Source of the DNA: Undibacterium sp. KW1
Lineage (GTDB): Bacteria; Pseudomonadota; Gammaproteobacteria; Burkholderiales; Burkholderiaceae_D
Reading direction: 5' to 3'
Length of the DNA: 64,000 nt
NCBI RefSeq assembly: GCF_009937955.1
Contig: NZ_AP018439.1
Coordinates: 4,960,001 to 5,024,000 of the forward strand
The translations under genes were made by a program, and so were the position numbers. The notes below the pieces were generated by a model. It had not been told where the DNA came from and ran no database searches. It saw nothing but the letters and a program-made list of their open reading frames with translations. This document shows, piece by piece, positions 35,401 to 43,620 of the stretch. Positions within the stretch are counted from its first letter, which is position 1; every line of letters starts with the position of its first letter.

Positions 35401-35839
35401 CGAAAAAATGAATGAGGCAGGTAAAGAGATTTGTCATAAATTGTGCATCGAGATAACAGAAACGGCGGTGGTAACCAATCTTGCAGACGCTGCTATATTT
35501 ATCGAGCAGGCACACACGGCAGGAATCAAGATAGCATTGGACGACTTTGGTGCAGGTGCATCTTCGTTCGGCTATTTAAAATCATTGTCTGTCGATTTCT
35601 TAAAAATAGATGGTCAATTTATCCGTGATTTAGCGAAGGATCAGTTGAATGTGGCAGCTGTTCGCTGCTTTGTTGAAGTTTCTAAGGCCGTGGGTGTTAA
35701 AACTGTTGCTGAGTTTGTCGAGACGCAGGACAATTTCGACCGGCTACGTGCGATTGGTGTCGATTATGCGCAAGGATATTTAATGCACAGACCATCGCCG
35801 CTTGACGAAATAATGGTGTCGAAAATAAACATTGATTAG
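32462..35839 (+). CDS. GAF/PAS/GGDEF/EAL cyclic-di-GMP signalling protein
   Basis: 1125 residues, soluble. A GAF domain occupies residues 12-165 (ISLISLVDIERQWFKA, FYAGAPI), followed by four PAS domains to about 690. The GGDEF domain has an intact LARLGGDEFAII near 775. The EAL domain from about 865 has EVLLR in place of EALxR but keeps the Asn of NLSG, ITET, LDDFGAG, FLKID and AEFVE, so phosphodiesterase activity is possible but uncertain. Synonymous codon use is more AT-rich than in its neighbours, hinting at later acquisition. It probably adjusts c-di-GMP in response to the same type of signal as the nearby kinase. Confidence 0.92.
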   Translation: MNPAHLPANEKDRLASLQSLDILDTSPEAEFDALVRVASSICGVPISLISLVDIERQWFKANIGLPGVSETPRDIAFCAHAILGDEVFEVSDAKQDVRFADNPLVAGNPDIRFYAGAPIILSDGNRVGTLCVIDRQPKYLDEKQRENLQCLALAAAAALEGRRAVRQYQQAALDLQASENHLRQIYHTTPTMLHSIDVNGRLIVVSNTWLLKLGYSRDEVLGHLSSEYLTPESQEHAKNIVIPEFFKTGRCDNIAYQMVAKDGSILDVLLSAILEYDANGQPRSSVAVIEDVTQRRIVEHKLQQKRQRLAHIIDSTQLGTWEWNVQTGEVIFNDRWAEIIGYSLENFYPLSIQTWVDTVHPDDLKVSEALLERHFADINVRYECEIRMRHRDGHLVLVRSHGRVMTWTADGKPEWMFGTHEDITERNAEKVALQEAKERISLATDSGRIGIWDWDILSNTLAWDEWMYRLHGLTPRQDAAPFELWSRSLHQEDRKNAELALREAVSGRSVFATEFRIVWPDGSIHHICSTGRVTCDESGRPLRMVGANWDVTESRSLTADLAEQRELLEVTLRSIGDAVITTDDRGQVTWLNPVAERMTGWLVAEAIGRPLGQVFHIVNEETRKATENPVLVCLEQGKIVGLANHTVLMSRNGEEYGIEDSAAPIRNTTGDLLGVVLVFHDVTEQRRLSGEMSYRATHDALTGLVNRAEFENRLRRVLQKAHDERSQHFLLYIDLDQFKLVNDSCGHTVGDQLLQQVAKLLLSAIRERDTLARLGGDEFAIILEHCADDPAQRVAQQICEKMDDFRFMHDGRRFRIGASIGLVPVDNRWSTIESIMKAADTSCYAAKEAGRNRVHVWFDSDLAMRTRHGEMKWTDRIGQALDEDLFVLYAQHISPIGFSSKGLHAEVLLRMVDSDGSLVLPGAFMPAAERFHLASRIDRWVLMHAIDWLKSLPSIDDIENLSINLSGQSVGDRAFHRWALEKMNEAGKEICHKLCIEITETAVVTNLADAAIFIEQAHTAGIKIALDDFGAGASSFGYLKSLSVDFLKIDGQFIRDLAKDQLNVAAVRCFVEVSKAVGVKTVAEFVETQDNFDRLRAIGVDYAQGYLMHRPSPLDEIMVSKINID

Positions 35840-35945
35840 AAATGACAAAAATTACAGCTTTCTTTCTCAAAATAATCTGCTTAAATGGGTCGCAACCACT
35901 TTACTCAAATACAAAGACACACCTGGCTTGATTAGTTTTCTTGCT

Positions 35946-35966
35946 CTTAGTCGAAATTCGACTAAG
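35946..35966. repeat. Perfect 9-bp inverted repeat
   Basis: CTTAGTCGA-AAT-TCGACTAAG about 110 bp past the GGDEF/EAL stop. No T run follows, so it is a hairpin or binding site of unknown role rather than a clear terminator. Confidence 0.45.
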
Positions 35967-36083
35967 CGCCATGCGCAGGCAATCATCCTCTGACCTTGGG
36001 TGGCTCCTATCTTAGCAGTCATCGGTCAGTGGGGACAGTATTAAAACAGGAGAAATAGTAAGTTTATTTGTCGAGGTTTCTAG

Positions 36084-36428
36084 AACTCATTTCATAAATA
36101 GGATGAGTGCGAACAAGACGATTTGGGATGCAGTGCAAGGCCTTTGGTGTGTACCCTGTGCAGCTAAGGCTGGTGCCTTTGCAAGCGGCACAACGCTGCA
36201 ATGCGCCCAAATCGTCAGTTCCCGGAGGGTTTGTCTCATAACGTGGACTGCGTTGGACTCGTTATCAATAGCACCGCTATTGACTGCCTCGTCCCCTTGC
36301 AGGGCGCATGTGCGCTGGTAAGCGCACATCGTACGCAGGCGTGCAGAATGCTGCACGAAACCCCTGCTTTACCCTTGCCAGCCCACGTTATGAGGCAAAC
36401 GCATCTCACCCTATTTATGAAATGAGTT
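36084..36428. mobile_element. 345-bp MITE, copy 2
   Basis: The same terminal inverted repeats (AACTCATTTCATAAATAGG) and internal hairpins as the copy at 25042. CTAG flanks it at 36080-36083 and 36429-36432. It differs by small internal substitutions and indels (for example around 36140-36180 and 36242-36280), so the copies are not the result of one very recent event. The right-hand CTAG is also the left target site of the IS element next to it. Confidence 0.85.
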
Positions 36429-36432
36429 CTAG

Positions 36433-37263
36433 GGGCTGTTAACATTCAACAAATCCAAAGGTAAGCAAATACAAGATTGATAAAGGAAAGGAAGTTTCTA
36501 TCCAATTTTTCATACCGTGTTGCAAGTCTACGGAATTGCTTTATGCGATTGAAAAAACGTTCAACAATATTTCTATCTTTGTATAAGTGGCGGTCATATT
36601 CACGCTGCACCAGTCTGTTTTTCTTTGGCGGAATAACGGCCAGCATCCCGTTAGCATGAATGTAATCCACAAAAACATTCGAGTCATAACCTTTGTCAGC
36701 CAATATCGCTTTCGCCTGAAAGCCTTTAATCAATGGCAAACCTTGATTCATATCGGATCCCTCTCCCCCTGTCAGTAACCAACGCACAGGATTGCCAAGC
36801 GCATCCACCGCGACGTGTATCTTGCTGGTCAGGCCGCCGCGTGAACGTCCTATCGCTTGACGCCCTTCTTTTTTGCAGCACCTGAAGCATGTTGATGTGC
36901 TCTCACCACCGTACTATCAATCATCAATGCTTCCATATCCCGATCGCCGCTCACTGCTTCCACTATTTCTTGCCATACACCTGCTTCACCCCAGCGCTTA
37001 AAGCGCGTATAAGTCGTATGCCAATTCCCTAATTCCGCTGGTAAATCACGCCAGGGTGAACTGGTGCGCACTATCCATAACACAGCTTCAACAAATTGAC
37101 GATTATTCTCCCCTGACCGACCAGGATCACCCACTTTTCCCGGCAACAAGGCTTCTATTTTCTCCCATTGATCATCTCTTAACATCTTGCGGTCGCCTTG
37201 CATTTCGGTATCCCGTTTTTTCAATACCGTATGTAAACACATTTTCTTGAATGTTAACAGCCC
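36433..37263 (-). mobile_element. IS5-family insertion sequence (IS427-like, two reading frames)
   Basis: 831 bp with near-perfect terminal inverted repeats GGGCTGTTAACATTCAA. CTAG flanks it at 36429-36432 and 37264-37267; the duplication could also be read as TA if the IR starts GGGG. It encodes a transposase in two frames on the minus strand. It abuts the MITE, sharing one CTAG. Confidence 0.88.
36446..37242 (-). CDS. IS5-family transposase made by programmed -1 frameshift
   Basis: Frame A (to 36850) begins with MLRDDQWEKIEALLPG or an upstream Met and carries the first DDE residue in ALMIDSTVVRAHQH. The second frame (to 36446) continues with QAIGRSRGGLTSKIHVAVDA, then ILADKGYDS (second Asp) and RNIVERFFNRIKQFRRLATRY (Glu, Y(2)R(3)E(6)K-type motif). 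The frames overlap at the canonical slippery heptamer A AAA AAG at 36868-36874 (minus strand), so a -1 slip yields the full DDE enzyme. No other defects are seen; the element may be active. Confidence 0.85.
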
Positions 37264-37290
37264 CTAGTACGGGTGTATGGCTTTTTGAAG

Positions 37291-37321
37291 AGAGTGCAGA
37301 AAAAATCTGCAGTCTTTTTTT
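37291..37321 (+). terminator. Intrinsic terminator
   Basis: TGCAGA-AAAAA-TCTGCA, extendable past a G-G mismatch with AGA/TCT, followed by seven T residues. It stands just right of the IS and upstream of the second receiver gene. It may be the original terminator of the GGDEF/EAL gene, now displaced by the MITE and IS. Confidence 0.65.
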
Positions 37322-37359
37322 GTATCGGTTTAACACGGCTTTACAAATTCACGTCCCAT

Positions 37360-37377
37360 ATTGGACCAAGGTCCAAT
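37360..37377. promoter_or_regulatory. Palindromic operator upstream of the second receiver gene (copy 2)
   Basis: ATTGGACCAAGGTCCAAT, identical to the site at 29998-30015 and at the same distance from the start codon. The flanking bases here extend the palindrome to ATATTGG...CCAATAT. Confidence 0.65.
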
Positions 37378-37406
37378 ATCTCAGAACGAAGTAACATCAT
37401 AAGATA

Positions 37407-37820
37407 ATGCTCATGAGAAACAAATCTACATGGATAGCAGTCATTGATCACGACGCAGCAACGCGGGAGGCGTTAGTCAATCTGTTGGAAACAATGGAGT
37501 TAAAGGCGTTGAGTTTTAGCTCTGGTTACCTGTTCATAGCCAGCCTGCCCTTTACACAGCCTGACTGCATCATTCTGGATTTGCACATGCCTTATATGTC
37601 CGGCTTTACGATCATGTCCAAGCTCGAGCAACTGGCGAAAAAAATTCCAGTAATCGTCTTGACCAGACACGAACTGACAGAAGATTTTAAACAGGCTTGC
37701 TTGTCGAACGCTATTGCAGTTTTACAAAAACCTGTGAGTGATCAAGCTTTAAGCAAGGCAATTAAAAAGGCCCTCAATCACGAAACGCCTGGCTTGCCAG
37801 GGTCCAGGCTGGCAATTTGA
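37407..37820 (+). CDS. Single-domain response regulator, paralogue of the gene at 30045
   Basis: 137 residues. It aligns along its length with the first receiver (MLM-N-STWIAV, LDLHMPYMSGF, AVLQKPVSDQ). The acid cluster is IDHD, the phospho-acceptor D58 and the KP Lys are kept, so it should still be phosphorylatable. The context (identical operator, receiver, chemoreceptor) shows a block duplication; here the chemoreceptor has decayed. Confidence 0.85.
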   Translation: MLMRNKSTWIAVIDHDAATREALVNLLETMELKALSFSSGYLFIASLPFTQPDCIILDLHMPYMSGFTIMSKLEQLAKKIPVIVLTRHELTEDFKQACLSNAIAVLQKPVSDQALSKAIKKALNHETPGLPGSRLAI

Positions 37821-37871
37821 ACGAAGACCAAATCATTTATTAAAGAACTGGTACTTTCATGGAATTCCATC

Positions 37872-38183
37872 ATGCGTAATAATTTTCCCGTCACCAATCA
37901 AGAACAAAGTGCGGGCATAGAACAAGTCACTCAGACAAGCACGAAAATGGACGACATTACTCAGCAAAATGCAACCCTTGTTGAACAGGCGGCAGCCTCG
38001 ACTGAGCGCTCGAAAACCCAGGCGATTAGCCTTAGAGAACTGGTAAATGCATTTACACTGGTGAAAAGCGATAAATCTTCAGTGGTGGCAAGACATGTCA
38101 CTTCGGAGATGACGGCCTACATAGACGAAAAAAAAAGAATATCTGAGCAAATAAGTCAGATACTCATTGCCAATCAAAGCTGA
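37872..38183 (+). pseudogene. Chemoreceptor C-terminal fragment
   Basis: 103 codons similar to the end of the MCP at 30484 (EQSAGIEQVTQTSTKMDDIT, NATLVEQAAAS). Sensor, HAMP and hairpin tip are absent, and the WEEF-type tail is not recognisable. The spacing after the receiver gene matches the intact block, which suggests an internal deletion of a duplicated chemoreceptor. Expression of a coiled-coil stub is possible but function is unlikely. Confidence 0.7.
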
Positions 38184-38356
38184 ATTTCACGTTTACATGA
38201 CTGAACGGGAATTAATGGACTGACAAACCGGGGGGAAGGACGCAAATACGGCGAACACAAGTCCCATCGTTGACGTTATCATACAGAAAATGCCCTGCAG
38301 CAAAGATGTAGGGCATCACTGGATTTACGATAACCACACAGCAGGCCGGGAGATTC

Positions 38357-39574
38357 ATGGGATTCTTCGATTTATTCAAGTCCAAGCCATCGACGCACAA
38401 ATTTGCCCAGATCGTCATCAAGTATGCACGCAACAAGGGCATCGCCCAGACCATGCATTTTGATGAAGCGGAGTTCCGCCTGGTGGCTGGTGAAAATGGC
38501 TCGCACATCCTGAACCTGCACAATGCCTACCGTGATTATTGTGCTGCGGCCAAAAGCCAGCGTGACCATGTGCTGCTGAAGTACACCGCAGGTCTGCAGG
38601 TGAATGGCATACCCGAGGATTTTGCCAGTGCCAGCAAACATCTGATGCCCAGTCTCAAACCCTGCGGCCAGGGTGAATACCTGCGCCTGACTTCGCTGAT
38701 GCAGGACAAGTCCATGTCTTATCAGCAGGCTGCCCTGCCCTTTGGCGACGATGCCATGCTGATGCTGGCTTACGATACCGAACATTCGATGGCGCTGGTC
38801 AACCAGAGTAATTATGAAAGCTGGAACATCAGCCTGGAAGATGCCCTGAAAGTGGCACTGGATAATTTGCGTGACCGCACTGAAGACAAGTTTGTCAATC
38901 TTGGTGAAGGTGTCGTCGCCGGGGTGTGGGAAGATGCCTATGACTCTTCACGCATACTGTTGCCCGACCTGATTTATCGCGCCGGTTGCGGCAGTGACCC
39001 GGTATTGATGGTGCCCACCCGTGGCAGGTTATTGCTCTGCAATGCCAATTCCAGCACCTCGCAATTAGCGATGCTGGAGCATGCACAATCCTGCATGGAA
39101 CAGGAAGGCCGGGTAGTCTCAGCCGGTATGTACAAACTCAGGGATGGCAAGGCAGTCAGTTATCTACCTGAAAATGCCGATGTACTTGACCGCCTGAAAA
39201 ACCTGCTGACTGCACAAAGGGCAGAAGATTATGGCTCGCAAAAAGAATTGCTCGAAGCCCTGCATGACAAGACCGGGGAAGATATTTTTGTCGCCAGCTA
39301 TACCGTACTCAAGAACAATGACACCGACAAACTGACTTCACTCTCGACCTGGACCCGGGGTGTAGTATCGCTGCTGCCTAAAACCGACCTGGTCGCCATG
39401 GTGATCCCTGGAAGCCAGGAGGGTGAATACACCAGCAAGATACTGAGCTGGGATGACTTGTGCAGCACGGCAGGCGAGCTCATGCAAAAGAAGGAAGGCT
39501 ATCCTGAACGCTATCTGGTATCAGAGTTTCCGGCACAGGACAAGCTGGATGCGGCGACGGAATCGACTTTATAA
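38357..39574 (+). CDS. Unrecognised protein, DUF1444/YtpQ-like
   Basis: 405 residues; GGGAG lies 6 nt before the ATG. It begins MGFFDLFKSKPSTHKFAQ, then a domain with FRLVAGENGSHILNLHNAYRDY, and a second half with SRILLPDLIYRAG and GRLLLCNANSS. The layout resembles DUF1444 (YtpQ) proteins, whose function is unknown. No leader or membrane segment. A dispersed palindrome follows the stop codon. Confidence 0.65.
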   Translation: MGFFDLFKSKPSTHKFAQIVIKYARNKGIAQTMHFDEAEFRLVAGENGSHILNLHNAYRDYCAAAKSQRDHVLLKYTAGLQVNGIPEDFASASKHLMPSLKPCGQGEYLRLTSLMQDKSMSYQQAALPFGDDAMLMLAYDTEHSMALVNQSNYESWNISLEDALKVALDNLRDRTEDKFVNLGEGVVAGVWEDAYDSSRILLPDLIYRAGCGSDPVLMVPTRGRLLLCNANSSTSQLAMLEHAQSCMEQEGRVVSAGMYKLRDGKAVSYLPENADVLDRLKNLLTAQRAEDYGSQKELLEALHDKTGEDIFVASYTVLKNNDTDKLTSLSTWTRGVVSLLPKTDLVAMVIPGSQEGEYTSKILSWDDLCSTAGELMQKKEGYPERYLVSEFPAQDKLDAATESTL

Positions 39575-39610
39575 GACAGCACACAAGCGTTTTATGGATC
39601 ATGGCAATTT

Positions 39611-39680
39611 GCAGGGTGCGTCTTGCGCATCGATAGATTTGCCATGTAGCGATAAACGGTGCGCACGGCGCACCCTGGCC
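39611..39680. repeat. Dispersed GGTGCGC palindrome (copy C)
   Basis: GCAGGGTGCGTCTTGCGCAT and CGGTGCGCACGGCGCACCCT are inverted arms separated by about 25 bp between two co-directional genes. Confidence 0.65.
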
Positions 39681-39728
39681 TATGCAATTTAACCTGCTTT
39701 CATATTTCACTTTTGCTGAAGCTCCTCT

Positions 39729-40064
39729 ATGAAAATGTATATCCTCGTCAAAGAAGACGTTCCTCTTGGCTTTGCAATGGTGGCGGTGGCCCATGCATCC
39801 CTGGCGGGCTATCTGCGCTTTCAGGATACACCTGAAGTCAAAGCATGGCTGGCCGGGCCATTTTTTAAAGCGGTATGTCGTGTCAATGCCAAAGAATTTG
39901 ACAATGCCAAACTGGTTGAAGATCATGTAGTGTTGACAGAATCTGCGCTTGATCACCGGGAAGTTGCGATTGTGTTCAAGCCGCGCGAAGAATGGCCGAA
40001 GATGTTCAGGTTTTTGAAGTTGTACCGTGATTTGCCTGCACAAAAAAATTTGGATAAGCTTTGA
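39729..40064 (+). CDS. Small protein, possibly PTH2-superfamily
   Basis: 111 residues. The opening MYILVKEDVPLGFAMVAVAHA resembles the start of the PTH2 (archaeal-type peptidyl-tRNA hydrolase) fold, with Lys after the first strand and a His-Ala helix. The sequence continues with LVEDHVVLTESALDHREVAIV. True Pth2 enzymes have additional conserved Asp/Thr residues that I cannot confirm here, so this is a fold-level suggestion only. The stop codon is followed by half of a dispersed palindrome. Confidence 0.55.
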   Translation: MKMYILVKEDVPLGFAMVAVAHASLAGYLRFQDTPEVKAWLAGPFFKAVCRVNAKEFDNAKLVEDHVVLTESALDHREVAIVFKPREEWPKMFRFLKLYRDLPAQKNLDKL

Positions 40065-40066
40065 GA

Positions 40067-40090
40067 AGTGCGCAGGGCGCACCCTACCCC
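40067..40090. repeat. Half-copy of the GGTGCGC palindrome (copy D)
   Basis: Only the right arm, GTGCGCAGGGCGCACCCTAC, is present directly after a stop codon. Confidence 0.5.
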
Positions 40091-40134
40091 AATTTTTCAG
40101 CGGCAAAAATCGCGTTGAAACGCAGTCGGTCTTT

Positions 40135-41034
40135 TCAAGGTTTAAACCACAATTCCGGCCTGTTCAAAGGCATTTTCTCCGGGTTCAGCAAAGGGTTGCG
40201 CAAGCTGATGATGGTGCGGGATTTGAGGTTGATGTTTTTGATCGTGGCTTGCTGGTAGCGCTGGAATATTTTTTCAAAGCTGCCATTTTTGATCATTTCT
40301 TCCAGGCCGTTCTGTATGTCTTCTGCCATTTTTGGTTCGCGCGGGCTGACAAAGAAGTACAGGGCAGCTGGATAATACAGAGCGATATGCTTGTCGATGA
40401 CCAGTTTTTGACCTGGGCGGCCATCGAGTTCTACCTGCACTTCAAAAACAGAACGCGGGAAATAATCAAAGCGCCCCGCCTTGAGCATATTGAACAGTGG
40501 TTCGTAGGATGCCGAAGTTTTTAGCGGCAGGCCATTGCTTTTCAATATAGGCCCATCGGGCCAGTCCAGCTCTTGCCCGGCAGTGAAGGCCGCCAGGTCC
40601 TTGAGGTTTTTGACATCCTTGAAGATATTCGTATTCGCCTCTGTCAGCAGAGCAATGCGCCAGCCTATCAGGCCCTTGTCGATGGGGATGCGGATGGGGA
40701 TTAGCTGCGCCTCCCTCTCATCTGTGGTCATGGTCCACAGGATATCGACATTCCCCTTCACCGAGCTCAGCTCATAGATACCGCGCGCCTGTTGCATGGG
40801 GGCCTCACTTGCTTGCAACTGATAAGGCTGACCACTAGCCTTGATCGCCAGCCTTAACACTTCCAGTACATAGTCACTATGCGGATCAAGTTGCGTGGAC
40901 AGACGTGGATAGCGTATGAGCTTGCCTGCATTGCTGCTGACATTACTGGAATTGCTGGCAACATCACTGGCGTGCGCCGGGTACAAGCAGCCCATGATCA
41001 TCCAAAGCAGTATCAGCAGTCTAGGCAATTTCAT
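40135..41034 (-). CDS. Periplasmic solute-binding protein, family 3 (orphan)
   Basis: 299 residues from ATG 41034 (AGGATA 5 nt upstream), with a signal peptide ending YPAHAS and a short Ser/Asn linker. The two-lobed SBP_bac_3 fold is indicated by DYVLEVLRLAIKASGQPY, GWRIALLTEAN and the closing NGSFEKIFQRYQQA. No permease or ATPase genes adjoin it. Such lone proteins in Oxalobacteraceae may feed sensors or remote transporters. The ligand is unknown. Confidence 0.82.
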   Translation of the reverse strand: MKLPRLLILLWMIMGCLYPAHASDVASNSSNVSSNAGKLIRYPRLSTQLDPHSDYVLEVLRLAIKASGQPYQLQASEAPMQQARGIYELSSVKGNVDILWTMTTDEREAQLIPIRIPIDKGLIGWRIALLTEANTNIFKDVKNLKDLAAFTAGQELDWPDGPILKSNGLPLKTSASYEPLFNMLKAGRFDYFPRSVFEVQVELDGRPGQKLVIDKHIALYYPAALYFFVSPREPKMAEDIQNGLEEMIKNGSFEKIFQRYQQATIKNINLKSRTIISLRNPLLNPEKMPLNRPELWFKP

Positions 41035-41426
41035 CTGATATCCTGGTAAAAAGGTTTGCAGTAAGGCTGGTGCCACATTTAAGTGTAATGCGCACTGCCC
41101 AGTCTGTGTCAAGAATCCGCAGGCGAATTACAACTTCATCCCGCAGATTGACAGGAAGCAGACAAAATACAGGGACTTGCATTAAGGAGAATGACTGGCC
41201 CGATGGATTGCAGCTTGGCGGGCTCTCAATCCGGACTTGCTTTTTATCGGCGTATTTTCCCATTCAATCCCTGCTTTTTGCACTTTGTCTTATCCCTGAT
41301 GTAAATAGTTTGTCACCTGTTTATAGTGCCAGCCAGTCATCCACGCAATTATTGTCGGGCATTGCCTGCCATTGATGGGTCTGGCTGACGCAGACTATAC
41401 TCACAACAAAATCCATGGGGATATTT

Positions 41427-42320
41427 ATGACAACTGCAGAAATCACCACCAGCCTGGACAAGCCAGTCTGGCATCAAAAACTTTTGCAATACACCATCGT
41501 CAAATTCCTGCTGGCGGTACTCATCGTCGGTGGCGTGCAATTTGTTTCCCGCAAGGCCATGTCACATTTCCTGGGCGGGCCGGACTGGGTGGTATTTCGC
41601 AATATCACAGCCATGCTGCTGGGCTGGCTGAGCTATGCTTTCTATGTACGCGTCATAGAAAAACGCAAGGCGACTGAGCTGGCCTTATTTTCTGCCTGGA
41701 AAGAATGGCTGATCGGCCTGGTGCTGGGCGCCATGTTGTTTGTGCTGGTGCTGGGTAGTTTGTCCTTGCTGGGTGTATTTCATGTCGATGGCTATAATGA
41801 CCCGAGGCTGATGCTCAAATACCTGCCCATCTTTGTGGTAGTAGCGGTCATGGAGGAGCTGTTTTTTCGCGCCATGATCTTTCGCATGATGGAAGAATCC
41901 CTGGGCAGTGCCGTCGCCATCCTGATCTCTGCCCTGGCCTTTGGTTTTGCCCATGCGTCCAACCCGGGTGCCACTGTCTTCAGTTCAATTGCGATTGCGC
42001 TGGAAGCGGGTATCGCATTTGGCGCAGCCTATATGCTGACTCGTCGCCTGGCGCTGTGCATCGCCATGCATTTTTCCTGGAACTTTACCCAGGGTGCGGT
42101 GTTTTCTGTTGCGGTATCAGGCACAGACAGCAAGGGCTGGCTGCAAACCCATATGACAGGTTCTGAATGGCTCAGCGGTGGTGCTTTTGGGGCAGAAGCT
42201 TCAGTGCTCGCGGTTTTTCTGGCGACCTTGATGGGTGTGGTATTCCTGTACCTGGCCTGGAAGAAGGGTGAAGTCAAATCAGGCTTCTGGAAAAAACCGC
42301 GCCAGCTTGCGGCGGCATGA
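41427..42320 (+). CDS. CPBP-family intramembrane metalloprotease
   Basis: 297 residues from ATG 41427, which has GGGGA 6 nt upstream; a Met four codons earlier has none. About seven membrane segments. The catalytic motifs are present: EELFFR (about residues 143-148), FGFAHASNP with the first metal His, and HFSWNF with the second. The family includes CAAX-prenyl-type proteases and bacteriocin self-immunity proteins. No bacteriocin gene is nearby, so the substrate is open. Confidence 0.87.
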   Translation: MTTAEITTSLDKPVWHQKLLQYTIVKFLLAVLIVGGVQFVSRKAMSHFLGGPDWVVFRNITAMLLGWLSYAFYVRVIEKRKATELALFSAWKEWLIGLVLGAMLFVLVLGSLSLLGVFHVDGYNDPRLMLKYLPIFVVVAVMEELFFRAMIFRMMEESLGSAVAILISALAFGFAHASNPGATVFSSIAIALEAGIAFGAAYMLTRRLALCIAMHFSWNFTQGAVFSVAVSGTDSKGWLQTHMTGSEWLSGGAFGAEASVLAVFLATLMGVVFLYLAWKKGEVKSGFWKKPRQLAAA

Positions 42321-42799
42321 TATCTGCGCTGTAGCCAAGTCGCCAATACCGTCACCAGCACCAGTCTGGTGATGTGCCTTTGCGAGAAGATGGGCGTGGC
42401 TCATTCAGCTAGCAAAGTAGCGCTCCACACGCCTTACCAGGCGAGGTTTCTCAACCATTCGCTTGACTAAAAGATGGAGTGACACGCCCTGATACACAGT
42501 CTTGCGACTTGTTCGGTAGCCCATGACTTTGCAGGTTGAATATCAAAAACTTCTGTTCGCCAGATGGTGCTATGCAAAAATTCATGAGCCTGAATGTGGG
42601 TATTCCGGTGTCATGACATAACCTGATCAGCGAAACAGGGCAAAGCAGCCAGGTTTACATTGAGGCCATGCCTGGCAGTTTCTACCAGCGCTTGTGCAAA
42701 AAATGCTCATGTGAATGCAAGTGTGAGCAAATGAAAATCTGTTTTTGCTGGAGTGAGCAAGCTGTTATTGTAAAACCTTGAACAGCCCGCAGGAAATAT
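42321..42799. other. 480-base gap without an assigned gene
   Basis: No full-length gene. The only coding-like stretch is a 39-codon minus-strand ORF (42405-42524, listed separately). The last 60 bases before 42800 contain a GTGAGCAAA repeat-like pattern and the ribosome site of the next gene. Confidence 0.4.
42405..42524 (-). CDS. Small basic ORF, unknown
   Basis: 39 codons beginning MGYRTSRKTVYQGVSLHLL and ending ERYFAS. It is rich in Arg and Lys and looks like part of a nucleic-acid-binding protein, perhaps a remnant of a mobile gene. No ribosome site is clear. Confidence 0.2.
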   Translation of the reverse strand: MGYRTSRKTVYQGVSLHLLVKRMVEKPRLVRRVERYFAS

Positions 42800-43606
42800 A
42801 TGCCCGACATCACCCACCAGCAAGCCCTCGACAAACTGGCCGCCCATCAATTGGTGCAGGTCATAGAAGATGATGTCGCCAGCCTGACATCGACTGCCAT
42901 GAGCTATGCCAAACATGATCAGCAACTGACCGTGGCTGGCTATGTGTTGCCCAAACTGCTGGCGCGCTGGAATTGTGTGCTCAACGCCAGTGACGATGAA
43001 GCCACGCCCTTGTACAGGGACAAGACTGCACTGGCACTGGCGCTGCTCTTACACAAGCACGGCATGACCGAGGCAGCCATTACCGTGTCTGCGCTGCAGG
43101 CGATAGACAACTTGAATGCAGCAGTGGCACTCAGCGATGCTTTTTTCAGAAATACCGATGCCATCAAGGCCTTGCTGAACAGCCCTGCCCAGGCTTTGAA
43201 AAAGCGGCCATCGACGAGAGACAGCCTGACATTCCTGCGGGCGCAGGATGTCATTGCCATCAGACTGGAAGAGTATTATTACGCCGCCTATGTGCATGAG
43301 ATCAATGGCTTTAATGAATACCCCATTATCGAGTTTTACCGGACGCGCTTTGAGCACAGGCCGGACATGGCCGCCTTGCAGGGATGCACAGCACAAGGTG
43401 AGACCTATAATGATGGCAAGACACGCATTTCATTACATGCAGTCTGTGGCATGCGCCATGTGCCTGACCCGGCTAACCAGTTCCACCTGATTGCCACGGG
43501 CATTACTGACAAACCTGACCAGAGCCACCTGGTTGCGTCGGTAGGCCTGTATGCAATGAGTGACTTGTTCAGGCTGCAGGCCATGATGCGAAAAACCGGT
43601 AACTGA
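42800..43606 (+). CDS. Unrecognised cytoplasmic protein
   Basis: 268 residues; AGGAAA precedes the ATG. The first two thirds are helical with an Ala-rich pattern (TALALALLLHKHGMTEAAI), the last third more strand-like (EYYYAAYVHEINGFNEYPI). No known motif, leader or membrane segment. Convergent with the AhpD-like gene, with only 14 nt between the stops. Confidence 0.7.
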   Translation: MPDITHQQALDKLAAHQLVQVIEDDVASLTSTAMSYAKHDQQLTVAGYVLPKLLARWNCVLNASDDEATPLYRDKTALALALLLHKHGMTEAAITVSALQAIDNLNAAVALSDAFFRNTDAIKALLNSPAQALKKRPSTRDSLTFLRAQDVIAIRLEEYYYAAYVHEINGFNEYPIIEFYRTRFEHRPDMAALQGCTAQGETYNDGKTRISLHAVCGMRHVPDPANQFHLIATGITDKPDQSHLVASVGLYAMSDLFRLQAMMRKTGN

Positions 43607-43620
43607 TTCAGATCGCCGGC

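Noticed and set aside
36446..36808. Second transposase frame as an independent gene
   Set aside because: The A AAA AAG heptamer and continuous DDE motifs show it is made by -1 frameshifting from the first frame.
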